Below are positions 1 through 8,292 of a stretch of DNA of 10,112 nt, one piece after another; the stretch's first letter is position 1; every line of letters starts with the position of its first letter. Below the pieces are notes generated by a model. The model made no database searches. It was not told where the DNA came from and saw only the letters and a program-made list of their open reading frames with translations. Source of the stretch: an uncultured Legionellaceae bacterium (lineage in GTDB: Bacteria > Pseudomonadota > Gammaproteobacteria > Legionellales > Legionellaceae). Location: positions 1-10,112 of the forward strand of contig CAISSD010000203.1 in the NCBI GenBank assembly GCA_903887975.1, in the 5' to 3' direction. The position numbers were made by a program, and so were the translations under genes.

Positions 1-3000
1 CCATACGAAGCGCATGTCGGGTGATGAGATAAGCTCGGGCAATGGCTGGAACTGGTGCACCGGTTTCATCTTGAAGCCGGTGTATGAAACTAAAACCGAC
101 CTCATTAACGATGAGGTTACTGATTTTGGTTGCAATAATTTCACGCTTCAAAGGATGTTGATTCATGGGTTCTATAAATTGCTCATCCCACATCGGCGAT
201 GGGAAACAAGCCCTAAAATAACTGCTCAAATAAGGATCTTCAGGGACATCTGATCCCAATAATGATTCTTTAAAAATAATTTTACTGTAACAAAGCAGTA
301 CGGCAATACTTGGCGCACTCAAACCTTGACCCAATAATTTATTTTCCATAAGCGATGCATCATCAGGCAAATACTCAAGCTTGCGATCCAATTTACCCAA
401 ACGCTCCAACTCGTTAATATAGCGAACATGCAACTCCAAATTGCGCATGGCTTGACTTGATGCAAGACTTATCGCTCGGGTTTGTAAATAATTCTCACGC
501 AACACCAACTGTGCCACTTCCTGCGTCATACTTGCCAACAATTCATTTCGTTGCTTCATGGTCAAATCGCCTGAAGCCACAATGCTGTTGAGTAATATCT
601 TAAGGTTCACTTCTTTGTCTGAACAACTCACACCTGCCGAGTTATCAATAAAATCGGTATAAATTAAACCACCTTTTTTAGCGTATTCAATACGCGCCAG
701 TTGTGTCAAACCAAGATTGCCACCCTCACCCACCACAGCACAATTTAATTCACAACCATTCACCCGAATCAAGTCATTGGTTCTATCACCCACCTCAAGA
801 TTCGTCTCAGAACTTGCTTTGACAAACGTACCAATGCCTGCGCTCCACAATAAATCATAGGACGATGTCAAAATGGCTTTGATCAATTCATTAGGCTCAA
901 TACTGGTTTGCTTGATGCCAAAGATTTTTTTCATCTCGCGACTAACAGGAATCGATTTGGCTTTGCGACTAAACACACCACCACCGCTGGATAGAAGCTT
1001 GGCGTCATAATCTTCCCAAGTAGAACGCGGTAGATGAAACAATCGCTCACGCTCCGCAAAACTCCGTTTGGCATCGGGAGTCGGATCAATAAAAATATGC
1101 GCGTGATTAAATGCGGCAATCAACTGGATGTGCTTGGACAACAACATTCCATTACCAAAAACATCACCCGACATATCACCAATACCCACCACCGTAAATT
1201 CGCTGGTTTGTGTGTTTTTACCCAACTCATAAAAATGACGTTTGACAGACTCCCAAGCCCCTTTTGCAGTAATCCCCATTTTCTTGTGATCATAACCAAT
1301 CGACCCACCCGAAGCAAAAGCATCGCCCAACCAAAAACCGTACTCCAAAGAAATGGCATTGGCAATATCTGAAAAAGTTGCGGTACCTTTGTCAGCGGCG
1401 ACCACCAAATAAGCATCATCGTCATCAAAACACACCACATCCAAAGGTTTGACCACGTGGCCTTCAACCAAGTTGTCTGTAATGTCCAAAAGGCCGCGAA
1501 TAAATTGCTGATAACACCCAATCCCCTCAGCCATCAAAGCCTCACGTGAGGCATGACTCATATCGCGTTTTAAAACAAAACCACCTTTGGCACCACTGGG
1601 CACAATCACCGCATTTTTAACTTGCTGCGCTTTCATCAAGCCCAAAACTTCCGTTCGATAATCTTCTTTACGATCAGACCAACGCAATCCACCTCGCGCC
1701 ACTTTACTTGAACGCAAATGAATGCCCTCAAAGCTTGGTGCATAAACAAAAATTTCATACATGGGATGAGGTTTAGGCAATCCAGGAACTTTGTTGCTTT
1801 TTAATTTAATGGAAATATACGATTTTGGTTCTTGATTCACTGCTTGATAATAATTGGTTCGCTCAGTGGCCGAAATCACATGGATGTATTGTCTGATGAT
1901 TTTATCTTCATCCAAATTATCAACGTGTTCTAAATCGATATAAATTTCTTGCACCAAAGCTTCAAACGCTTTTTTTCTATCCAAAACCAACAAGGGATCA
2001 AATCGTAAAGCAAACAATTGGACGAGTTTCTTAGCAATGACCGCATGTTTGATGATGGCCGATTCAATATAATCTTGACTAAACGTAAAACCAATTTGTT
2101 TGAAATATTTGGCATAAGTTCTTAAGCAGGCAACTTGACGCCAGTTAAGACCGGCCAACAAAACCAACTGATTAAATCCATCATTTTCTGCCAAACCAAA
2201 CCAAATTTTGGCAAATGCTGTTTCAAAAAGCGCTTTAAGCGTGTCAAGCTCGGGATCAATCTCTTGCACGCCTTCCAAAGAAAATTCGTTGATCCAAGCG
2301 GTTGTTTTGTCTTCAAAAATCAACTCGTAAGGACGCTCACTAATGGCTCTTAAGCCTAAATTTTCAATAATGGGCAAAACATCTGATAATGGAATGGTTT
2401 CGTCTTTTTGATATATTTTAAAGCGAAAATGCATGCTTGACTCATCCATTGGACGATAAAAATTCATCACCAAAGGAACATGTTCAGAAATTTGTTCAAG
2501 ATGCTTGATGTCATGAACCGCCGTACGTGGCGAAAAACTTGCAATATAACCCGCAGGAAAGACCGATTTATAACGCATAAAAAGACGATTGGCCTCTTCC
2601 TCGCTATACGTTTCCATCAACAATTGATTCACATCATCAGCCCAAAGACGCCCAACACGAATCAATTGTTCTTCAATATCTTTATAATCAAAATCTGTTG
2701 GACCTTGTGGATCAATCCGCACAATAAAGTGAATACGCGCCAACACTGATTCTGAAAAATAAGTGGTAAAGGTAATTTCTTGTGCATTAAATCGCTCTTG
2801 CAAAACCGCTTGTAAACATGAACGCAAATTGGTATTGAAGCGATCCCTTGGCACATAAACCAAGCAAGACACAAATCGATGATAGATGTCCATTCGCGCA
2901 AACATCCGAATACGCGAACGTTCTTGCATGTAAAAAACACCCATACTGATTTCCAACAATTCTTCTTCTGAGGCTTGAATCAGTTCATCACGTGGCAAAG

Positions 3001-4135
3001 TATCTAAAATATTCAACAAGATTTTACTGGCATGACTTCTAGGGCTTAAATTAGAGCGCTCCATAATGGCTGCAACTTTGTGCCGTAAAAAAGGGATGTG
3101 CTTGGGATTGGTGTTGTAGGCCGCTGAGGTATACAAACCGATAATGCGTCGCTCCCCAATCACAACACCCTCTAGATTAAAGCGTTTGATGCCAATGTAA
3201 TCGGCATAAGCATCTCGGTGCACCGTTGCCAAAGTATGGGTTTTTGAAACCACCAAAATATGCGGTGATACCGATTGCGCCTGTGCATCAGGTGACATTT
3301 CAGAAATACTCACAGCACTAGGATGGCTTAATTCATCGCGCAAAATACCAAAGCCAGTGTTGGGCAATGGTTTTAAAATAATTTCCTGAGCATCACGCAC
3401 CAGCTCATAATCACGAATACCTAAAAAAGTAAAATGGTGATCTTCAAGCCATTTCAAAAAAGCAATGGTTTCTGAGACTTCATGCTGATCCAACACCAAT
3501 GGCGCTTGACTCAATTCATCAATGGACGCATGAACCAACGCCCGCATGGGTTGCCAGTCCTGAACCACAACGGCTGTATCTCGCAATGCTTGCATGAGTT
3601 GGTCATGCAAATTTTTAATACAAACCGGATCCACTTGCCTATCAATTTCCATCCAAATGGGTGCATCAATTTGCATGCCATCCTCAGGTGGCGCATTTCG
3701 GGGTAACACTTTAATCACTTGATTTGAAGCATCACGAATCAATTTAACGCCACCCATATGGATGATTAAATGCGATTCAATCCCCATACGACGACACACC
3801 ATTCGTAAAGAATCGACAATGAATGGCATATCCGCACAAACCAACTCCACAACCGTGTGTTTATCTTGCCAACCATCTCGCTCGTAATCTGGATTATAAA
3901 TTCGAAGTTTGGTCTCATCAGGCGCACGCTTTTGAATTAAAGACCAAAAATTAACCATTGAACCATACAAATCATCCATCACCCACGATTGCAAATCTTC
4001 CATGGCGACTGTGCTTAATATTTGTCTGATGAACTCTGAACATTGTGAAGCCACTTCTTGGGGCATTTTTTCACAAACGTTTGCAACGACTTCATCAATA
4101 ATTAAATTTTTACCTTCTTCAAATTTATGGTACAT
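1..4135 (-). CDS. gdhB: NAD-specific glutamate dehydrogenase, large (GDH2) type, C-terminus outside the window
   Basis: This enzyme oxidatively deaminates L-glutamate to 2-oxoglutarate and ammonia with NAD+, in the cytoplasm. The window holds the first 1378 codons, open throughout; family members have about 1600 residues, so roughly 230 C-terminal residues lie beyond the left edge. The N-terminal half is the long regulatory region typical of this class, with an ADMPFIVDS block at residues 101-109 and an FLGIRDYE block near 235-245. The catalytic part begins around residue 800: KVARGGLRWSDR (811-822), VPSGAKGGF with the substrate-binding type Lys850 (845-853), AADKGTA (913-919) and GIGDMSGDVFGNGM (984-997, the dinucleotide-binding turn). 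The start is ATG at 4133-4135, preceded by GAGG seven bases upstream. It is the third gene of the operon, 12 bases after the transpeptidase stop. The gene symbol follows Pseudomonas usage; the family assignment is secure. Confidence 0.96.
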   Translation of the reverse strand, partial: MYHKFEEGKNLIIDEVVANVCEKMPQEVASQCSEFIRQILSTVAMEDLQSWVMDDLYGSMVNFWSLIQKRAPDETKLRIYNPDYERDGWQDKHTVVELVCADMPFIVDSLRMVCRRMGIESHLIIHMGGVKLIRDASNQVIKVLPRNAPPEDGMQIDAPIWMEIDRQVDPVCIKNLHDQLMQALRDTAVVVQDWQPMRALVHASIDELSQAPLVLDQHEVSETIAFLKWLEDHHFTFLGIRDYELVRDAQEIILKPLPNTGFGILRDELSHPSAVSISEMSPDAQAQSVSPHILVVSKTHTLATVHRDAYADYIGIKRFNLEGVVIGERRIIGLYTSAAYNTNPKHIPFLRHKVAAIMERSNLSPRSHASKILLNILDTLPRDELIQASEEELLEISMGVFYMQERSRIRMFARMDIYHRFVSCLVYVPRDRFNTNLRSCLQAVLQERFNAQEITFTTYFSESVLARIHFIVRIDPQGPTDFDYKDIEEQLIRVGRLWADDVNQLLMETYSEEEANRLFMRYKSVFPAGYIASFSPRTAVHDIKHLEQISEHVPLVMNFYRPMDESSMHFRFKIYQKDETIPLSDVLPIIENLGLRAISERPYELIFEDKTTAWINEFSLEGVQEIDPELDTLKALFETAFAKIWFGLAENDGFNQLVLLAGLNWRQVACLRTYAKYFKQIGFTFSQDYIESAIIKHAVIAKKLVQLFALRFDPLLVLDRKKAFEALVQEIYIDLEHVDNLDEDKIIRQYIHVISATERTNYYQAVNQEPKSYISIKLKSNKVPGLPKPHPMYEIFVYAPSFEGIHLRSSKVARGGLRWSDRKEDYRTEVLGLMKAQQVKNAVIVPSGAKGGFVLKRDMSHASREALMAEGIGCYQQFIRGLLDITDNLVEGHVVKPLDVVCFDDDDAYLVVAADKGTATFSDIANAISLEYGFWLGDAFASGGSIGYDHKKMGITAKGAWESVKRHFYELGKNTQTSEFTVVGIGDMSGDVFGNGMLLSKHIQLIAAFNHAHIFIDPTPDAKRSFAERERLFHLPRSTWEDYDAKLLSSGGGVFSRKAKSIPVSREMKKIFGIKQTSIEPNELIKAILTSSYDLLWSAGIGTFVKASSETNLEVGDRTNDLIRVNGCELNCAVVGEGGNLGLTQLARIEYAKKGGLIYTDFIDNSAGVSCSDKEVNLKILLNSIVASGDLTMKQRNELLASMTQEVAQLVLRENYLQTRAISLASSQAMRNLELHVRYINELERLGKLDRKLEYLPDDASLMENKLLGQGLSAPSIAVLLCYSKIIFKESLLGSDVPEDPYLSSYFRACFPSPMWDEQFIEPMNQHPLKREIIATKISNLIVNEVGFSFIHRLQDETGAPVPAIARAYLITRHALRM

Positions 4136-4142
4136 GAACAAA

Positions 4143-4146
4143 CCTC
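4143..4146 (-). promoter_or_regulatory. Ribosome binding site of the glutamate dehydrogenase gene
   Basis: On the minus strand this reads GAGG, seven bases before the ATG at 4135. It lies inside the 12-base gap between the transpeptidase stop (4148-4150) and that ATG. It supports the chosen start and suggests that the two genes are read from one transcript. Confidence 0.6.
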
Positions 4147-4147
4147 A

Positions 4148-4645
4148 TTAATAGGATTCAATAAACACATTCAAGCCAACATACGCCCATGTTGCAAGCT
4201 CAATGATATCAGCATTTTTCATTCGAATGCAGCCTCGCGATCCAACTTCGCCCATGGTGGTCTCATCCGGTGTACCATGAATGTAGATGTAACGCGAAAA
4301 ACTATCTACGGTTCCACCTTGATTAAAACCCGGCTCCAAACCTTCCAACCGCAAAATTCGCGTCAATATCCAATCTCGAGTTGGATGTTGCGCGGCCAGC
4401 TCAGGACTATAAATTTCCCCTGTCCAAACGCGTCCAATAAAAACATAATTCGGCGCAGCATCCAACCCAATGATGGAATGAATCGCATGTCGCCCTCTTG
4501 GGGTACATTCACTACCCTCTTCTTCACCCAAACCATTTTTTGCCGTTGACACAATATAGCGATGGACCAATTGATTGTCTTCATAACAACTTAATGTTTG
4601 CAACTGGGGTGAAACAACCATCAATCGCCCTTTATTAGGGTTCAT
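4148..4645 (-). CDS. L,D-transpeptidase (YkuD domain), no signal peptide
   Basis: This is a 165-residue protein made almost entirely of one YkuD catalytic domain. The family forms 3-3 peptidoglycan cross-links or attaches proteins to peptidoglycan through a catalytic cysteine. The active-site block is visible: IHGTPDE with His123, then, 12 residues later, S-R-G-C-I-R-M with Cys139. Arg replaces the second His of the strict [S/T]HGC motif; related enzymes such as E. coli YbiS also vary here (SQGC). The usual N-terminal signal peptide and substrate-binding (LysM) region are missing: the chain begins MNPNKGRLMVV and goes directly into the fold. I chose ATG at 4643-4645 because GGAAAA sits just upstream. 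An in-frame TTG at 4652-4654 would add three residues. The start overlaps the dehydrogenase stop by 11 bases, so translation is probably coupled. Legionella EnhA belongs to the same YkuD superfamily, but identity with EnhA is not claimed. Confidence 0.88.
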   Translation of the reverse strand: MNPNKGRLMVVSPQLQTLSCYEDNQLVHRYIVSTAKNGLGEEEGSECTPRGRHAIHSIIGLDAAPNYVFIGRVWTGEIYSPELAAQHPTRDWILTRILRLEGLEPGFNQGGTVDSFSRYIYIHGTPDETTMGEVGSRGCIRMKNADIIELATWAYVGLNVFIESY

Positions 4646-5984
4646 TTTTTCCAATCATCAACGATTTGACATTCACGAATGATAACATGCCTTCCATGGA
4701 TAATTCACGCCCAAATCCAGATTCTTTAATGCCGCCAAATGGTAATTGGGGATCTGAACGCACAAAATCATTCACCGCGCACATCCCAACGTTTAATTGC
4801 GCTGCAATCAAACGTCCTTTGGATTCATTTTGAGTAAATACCGCAGCACCCAAACCAAAACACGTTTGATTGGCAAGTGTCACGGCTTCTTGTTCATCTT
4901 TCGCCACAATAACAGCAATCACAGGTCCAAACAATTCTTCATCAAAAGCCGGCATTCCCGGTGCAACATGGGTCAATAACGTTGGGGGATAAAAAAATCC
5001 AGTTTTTTGGGGGATTATCCCGCCCAGTTCAAGACGTGCGCCGCACTTGACACTTTTTAACACTTGTTGATGCAAAACATCACGCAAATCAAGACGTGCC
5101 AAGGGTCCCAATTGAAATGAATCCATCAATTTTTTTAACAAACCAACCAAATCAGGCAATACCTCGGACACCACAATCACTCTTTTGGCCGAAACACAAA
5201 CCTGACCTGCATTATTCAGTCTTGACGCAATAATACAACCCGCTGCATGCTCTAAGTCCGCATCACTCAAAACCAAATAGGGGTCGCTTCCACCAAGTTC
5301 CAACACCACTTTTTTTAAATGCGCACCCGCGCTGGATGCAACCATACGCCCAGCGTTTTGACTGCCCGTTAAAGAAACACCAACCACAACAGGGTGTGCA
5401 ATCACATCACGAATCACATCCACATCAATCATCAAATCCTGAAACAATCCTTCAGGAAATCCGACATCAGTAAAAAGTTCACTCAACACACGCCCTGTGC
5501 CAAAACATTGGGGCGCATGTTTTAAAATAAAACCATTACCCGCCAATAATTGTGGAATAGCCAGCCGCAAAACCTGCCAAAATGGGAAGTTCCAAGGCAT
5601 AATGCCTAAAACAACCCCCAAGGGCTCATAATGAACTTCAGCATGTAAAGATTCTGATACAATGCGTCTTGATGCCAGATAATGTGGTGTATACTCCACA
5701 TAATGCAGACACAAGCGAACACATTTTTCAATCTCTGCCACACCCTGTGCCAGGGGTTTACCCATTTCATTGACCATAAGCTTCGCGTACTCTACCTTGT
5801 TTTTTTCCAAAGCATCAGCAAACGCTTTCACCAATGTCAGGCGATGATCTAATGGAACCATACGCCATTCCAAATAGCGACGGTGTGTGACCTCCAGAAT
5901 GGGCAAAACTTCTTTAAAAGTTAACAATTCATAAGTCGCATGAATGGCTTCGGTGGTTGGATTAATCACTTGATATTGACTCAT
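4635..5984 (-). CDS. NAD(P)-dependent aldehyde dehydrogenase, succinate-semialdehyde dehydrogenase (Sad/GabD-like)
   Basis: This 449-residue cytoplasmic enzyme of the aldehyde dehydrogenase superfamily probably oxidises succinate semialdehyde to succinate, which then enters the TCA cycle. The order of motifs is complete: PWNFPFWQ (130-137), LKHAP with the cofactor-binding Lys155, SLTGS (204-208), ELGGSDP with catalytic Glu229, GQVCVSAKR with nucleophile Cys263, ELFGPV (350-355) and PFGGIKESGFGREL (415-428). The phrases LKHAP and LELGGSDP resemble the E. coli Sad (YneI) branch more than generic aldehyde dehydrogenases, so the substrate call rests on resemblance. The start is taken as ATG 5982-5984; an in-frame TTG at 5997-5999 would give 454 residues. 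It is the first gene of the minus-strand operon and its last codons overlap the transpeptidase start. Confidence 0.9.
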   Translation of the reverse strand: MSQYQVINPTTEAIHATYELLTFKEVLPILEVTHRRYLEWRMVPLDHRLTLVKAFADALEKNKVEYAKLMVNEMGKPLAQGVAEIEKCVRLCLHYVEYTPHYLASRRIVSESLHAEVHYEPLGVVLGIMPWNFPFWQVLRLAIPQLLAGNGFILKHAPQCFGTGRVLSELFTDVGFPEGLFQDLMIDVDVIRDVIAHPVVVGVSLTGSQNAGRMVASSAGAHLKKVVLELGGSDPYLVLSDADLEHAAGCIIASRLNNAGQVCVSAKRVIVVSEVLPDLVGLLKKLMDSFQLGPLARLDLRDVLHQQVLKSVKCGARLELGGIIPQKTGFFYPPTLLTHVAPGMPAFDEELFGPVIAVIVAKDEQEAVTLANQTCFGLGAAVFTQNESKGRLIAAQLNVGMCAVNDFVRSDPQLPFGGIKESGFGRELSMEGMLSFVNVKSLMIGKNEP

Positions 5985-6015
5985 AAAAATCACGCGCAAA
6001 AAATTAAATATAACC

Positions 6016-6021
6016 AGTATA
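6016..6021 (-). promoter_or_regulatory. Candidate -10 box for the dehydrogenase-transpeptidase-GDH operon
   Basis: The minus strand reads TATACT here, five of six matches to TATAAT, 31 bases before the dehydrogenase ATG. No good -35 hexamer lies at 16-18 bases; TTGCTG (6043-6048) is 21 bases away, which is too far. It is offered only because the divergent gap must hold a promoter for this strand. Confidence 0.25.
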
Positions 6022-6034
6022 AATCATTTAGATA

Positions 6035-6064
6035 TTGCGATACAGCAACTCTTTTTGGTAACAT
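6035..6064 (+). promoter_or_regulatory. Candidate sigma-70 promoter for the plus-strand operon
   Basis: TTGCGA (6035-6040) and TAACAT (6059-6064) are separated by 18 bases; each matches four of six consensus positions. Transcription would begin near 6071, giving a leader of about 23 bases to the ATG at 6094 with its GAG ribosome site at 6084-6086. The match is weak and the evidence is mainly position. Confidence 0.3.
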
Positions 6065-6093
6065 GATTGAGATTTGAGTTAATGAGATTACTT

Positions 6094-6582
6094 ATGTTCT
6101 TCCTGAAAAAATCAAGCATCATCACTGTATTATTATTTTTATCGTCCATGAACCATGCCACAACATTTCCCCGTGGTTGTGAGGTGGGTGGCGGTGGTTA
6201 TGGTTTTGACAAAAACAATCTTATTTTAAACAATAGTGGCCAACAAACACTGTTCTTAATGCAAAATCACAGTGAAATTTCCATTCAACTAGAGCACATC
6301 GAAAATGTTGAGGTGTTCATGAGTCCGAAATTAGAAGCCCATATTGGGCCACAACAATGGGCAGCTTTTGCCTCCGACATTGCCAACACCAATTTCAGAT
6401 GCAGTCAATCCATAGAGGGACAAAGCGTTACCGTTGATTGCAAAGATTATTTAACCCTATGTCAGTATCCAAGAGTGAAGTTTGCCCTAAGCAACAAAGG
6501 CAATTATTGGATCTCAACCAATAAAAGCATGCAACAAGTGATTCAAGAAGCCACAAAAAAAGGTATTTTTTTACATTGGTAA
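6094..6582 (+). CDS. enhB: Secreted protein resembling Legionella enhanced-entry protein EnhB
   Basis: This is a 162-residue exported protein. The N-terminus is a classic signal peptide: FFLKKSS, then the hydrophobic stretch IITVLLFLSS (9-18), with a likely cleavage after NHA (22). The mature part has four cysteines (29, 103, 116, 123) that could form two disulfides in the periplasm. The phrases FPRGCE near the mature N-terminus, FMSPKLE (75-81), CQYPRVKFALSNKGNYW (123-139) and the closing KGIFLHW match what I remember of EnhB, a protein of the Legionella enh locus linked to host-cell entry. This is recognition from memory, not a search. No enzymatic motif is visible. ATG 6094 is preferred because GAG lies seven bases upstream; ATG 6082 is possible but has poorer spacing and would lengthen the n-region by four residues. 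It heads an operon with the redoxin gene nine bases downstream. Confidence 0.6.
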   Translation: MFFLKKSSIITVLLFLSSMNHATTFPRGCEVGGGGYGFDKNNLILNNSGQQTLFLMQNHSEISIQLEHIENVEVFMSPKLEAHIGPQQWAAFASDIANTNFRCSQSIEGQSVTVDCKDYLTLCQYPRVKFALSNKGNYWISTNKSMQQVIQEATKKGIFLHW

Positions 6583-6591
6583 GGAAGCAAT

Positions 6592-7155
6592 ATGGCAAAA
6601 ACATCATCAAATATGGTACCACTTGGCAGCTTAGCCCCTGAATTTTCTTTACCAGATGCGGTATCGGGAAAGCTCATTACCCTAAATACCCACCCTTCCC
6701 CCAAAGCCTGGGTCATTATGTTTTTGTGCAATCATTGCCCTTATGTGCATCACATCATTCAAGGCTTGGTACAACTGGTTGATGATTATCAAAAGAAAAA
6801 CATTTGTTTTATTGGCATCAATGCCAACGATGTGAGTCAATATCCAGACGACTCCCCCGCCCATATGAAAACTTTTGCAGCGCAAAACCATTATCATTTT
6901 CCCTACTTATTTGATGCGACTCAAGAAGTTGCCAAAGCGTATCAGGCTGCATGTACACCTGATTTTTATGTATTTGATGCCGATAAAAAATTAATCTATC
7001 GGGGTCAATTGGATGATGCGCGCCCTGGCAACAATAGCCCCAATGATGGTCATTCGATTCGTCAAGCGCTTGATGCAGTATTAAACCATCAAAGCATTGT
7101 TGGCATTCAAAAACCAAGCCTCGGATGCAACATCAAATGGAAAATCGAGGATTAG
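6592..7155 (+). CDS. Thioredoxin-fold redoxin (AhpC/TSA-like, PRX_like1 type)
   Basis: This is a 187-residue cytoplasmic thiol protein; no signal peptide is present. The opening GSLAPEFSLPDAVSGK (12-27) is the standard start of AhpC/TSA-type redoxins. The active site is CNHCPYV with Cys46 and Cys49 (a CxxC pair), and ACTPDFYVFD (120-129) carries a further Cys121 and the cis-proline-like Pro123. Conserved blocks GQLDDARPGNN (138-148) and SLGCNIKWK (176-184, Cys179) are typical of the PRX_like1 group, whose physiological substrate is not established. A strong AAGGAAG (6581-6587) overlaps the stop of the upstream gene and precedes the ATG by four bases, so the start is well supported. It is the second gene of the operon; its end overlaps the next gene. 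Confidence 0.88.
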   Translation: MAKTSSNMVPLGSLAPEFSLPDAVSGKLITLNTHPSPKAWVIMFLCNHCPYVHHIIQGLVQLVDDYQKKNICFIGINANDVSQYPDDSPAHMKTFAAQNHYHFPYLFDATQEVAKAYQAACTPDFYVFDADKKLIYRGQLDDARPGNNSPNDGHSIRQALDAVLNHQSIVGIQKPSLGCNIKWKIED

Positions 7156-8264
7156 AACGTGCATTAATTTGCTCGATTTTAAACAAAACCTTTACATCAC
7201 CAATGCCGAGCAACATCAATTCATCGATGTTGTATCGCTTGGCATTACGCCATCGTGTTGGACATCAGATTCAACAAGCAATCCCAGATATCGATTTATT
7301 CAACCATTATTGCAAAAATTCTCAACGAAAAATCTTCATGCATGCTTGTGAAACCATTCGCATCAGCAATGTTTTCAACCTACATTCAATCAAACATTGC
7401 TTTGTAAAAGGCCCCTTACTTAATGTTCATCTTTATGGTGCACTAAACACCAGACCTTGTCGGGATCTTGATGTTTGGGTACCTTTAACGCATTACCAAC
7501 AAGCCATGTCGTGTTTAGAGCAATTGGGTTATCAACAAAAAACGCCACTTTATCCCTTGGTTGGTTTTAAAAAAAAATACTTCTTAAAGCATCACCATGA
7601 CACCACTTGGTTTCATCCGACTCATAAAATATGGGTTGAATTGCATTTTAAATTAAGTCACGAAGGGTTGAATTTTTTTACATTCAATCAAGTGGCTTTT
7701 CAAAACATCACCTTGCTTAACCAGCCCATTACAACGTTAAGCGATGATTATCATCTGCTGTATTTGATGATGCATGGCGCCATGCATGCGTGGAGTCGAC
7801 TTCGTTGGTTGCATGATGTGGCTTTATACCTTGAAAGTAATCGCTGCGACTTAAATCACGTTAAACATTTGGCACAACAACGACAATGCGAACATGTGAT
7901 GTTGCAAACGTTTATTTTATTAAAAAAATACTTCAACATTAAAAATAAAGTGATTGATGATTGGTTACAAAACCCCAGTCGACAAGTCATCAAACTAGCC
8001 GAGCTCGCTGAGTGTTTCATGCATACCGATTATGAAATTCATCAAGGCATGAAAAACATCAAAATGTTTTATACCTATCGCATTTATTTGCTGCATTTGG
8101 CGGTTCGGGGTCAAAAAACCAAAGTCATGCTGGGTGACTTATTTAAAATTGATAAAGTGTTTCCGTATGTATTCATACCAAAAGGTTTTGGGTTTTTATA
8201 TTATTTAATTTACCCCATTTGGGTTGTGCGGCAATTTTTTCGAAAGCGTTGTGTTGCAGATTAA
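7137..8264 (+). CDS. Nucleotidyltransferase-fold family protein (NTP_transf_5-like)
   Basis: This is a 375-residue protein with the pol-beta-type nucleotidyltransferase pattern: VKGPLL (90-95), LYGALNTRPCRDLDV (99-113) with the metal-binding type Asp110 and Asp112, and VELH (167-170) with Glu168 as the likely third acidic residue. Further on come HG-AMHAW and LRWLHDV (213-228), a second conserved block of this family. The C-terminus (about 341-368) is rich in aromatic and hydrophobic residues and ends in basic RKR, so it may contact the membrane. The family's nucleotide and acceptor are unknown; members often occur near polysaccharide or peptide-modification genes, which are not seen here. 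ATG 7137 overlaps the redoxin gene by 19 bases; in-frame ATG 7125 would overlap by 31, and neither has a strong ribosome site. It is the last gene of the operon. Confidence 0.78.
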   Translation: MENRGLERALICSILNKTFTSPMPSNINSSMLYRLALRHRVGHQIQQAIPDIDLFNHYCKNSQRKIFMHACETIRISNVFNLHSIKHCFVKGPLLNVHLYGALNTRPCRDLDVWVPLTHYQQAMSCLEQLGYQQKTPLYPLVGFKKKYFLKHHHDTTWFHPTHKIWVELHFKLSHEGLNFFTFNQVAFQNITLLNQPITTLSDDYHLLYLMMHGAMHAWSRLRWLHDVALYLESNRCDLNHVKHLAQQRQCEHVMLQTFILLKKYFNIKNKVIDDWLQNPSRQVIKLAELAECFMHTDYEIHQGMKNIKMFYTYRIYLLHLAVRGQKTKVMLGDLFKIDKVFPYVFIPKGFGFLYYLIYPIWVVRQFFRKRCVAD

Positions 8265-8292
8265 TTGTTTTCTAATGCTTTTATCTGATTCA

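Noticed and set aside
1120..1521. A 133-codon minus-strand open frame inside the glutamate dehydrogenase
   Set aside because: It is out of frame with the dehydrogenase, whose conserved GDH2 motifs read correctly through the same bases.
4127..4549. A 140-codon plus-strand open frame opposite the transpeptidase gene
   Set aside because: It lies wholly across a gene with clear catalytic motifs and shows no recognisable domain, so it is a mirror effect of the real gene.
4979..5025. Two TTGGGGGATA-like copies with runs of T and A between them, resembling a hairpin or terminator
   Set aside because: They lie inside the dehydrogenase gene and encode a well-conserved stretch (GGIIPQKTGFFYPPTLL), so chance codon choice explains them.
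6818..7117. A 99-codon minus-strand open frame opposite the redoxin gene
   Set aside because: The redoxin on the other strand has a strong ribosome site and conserved cysteines; the antisense frame resembles nothing.
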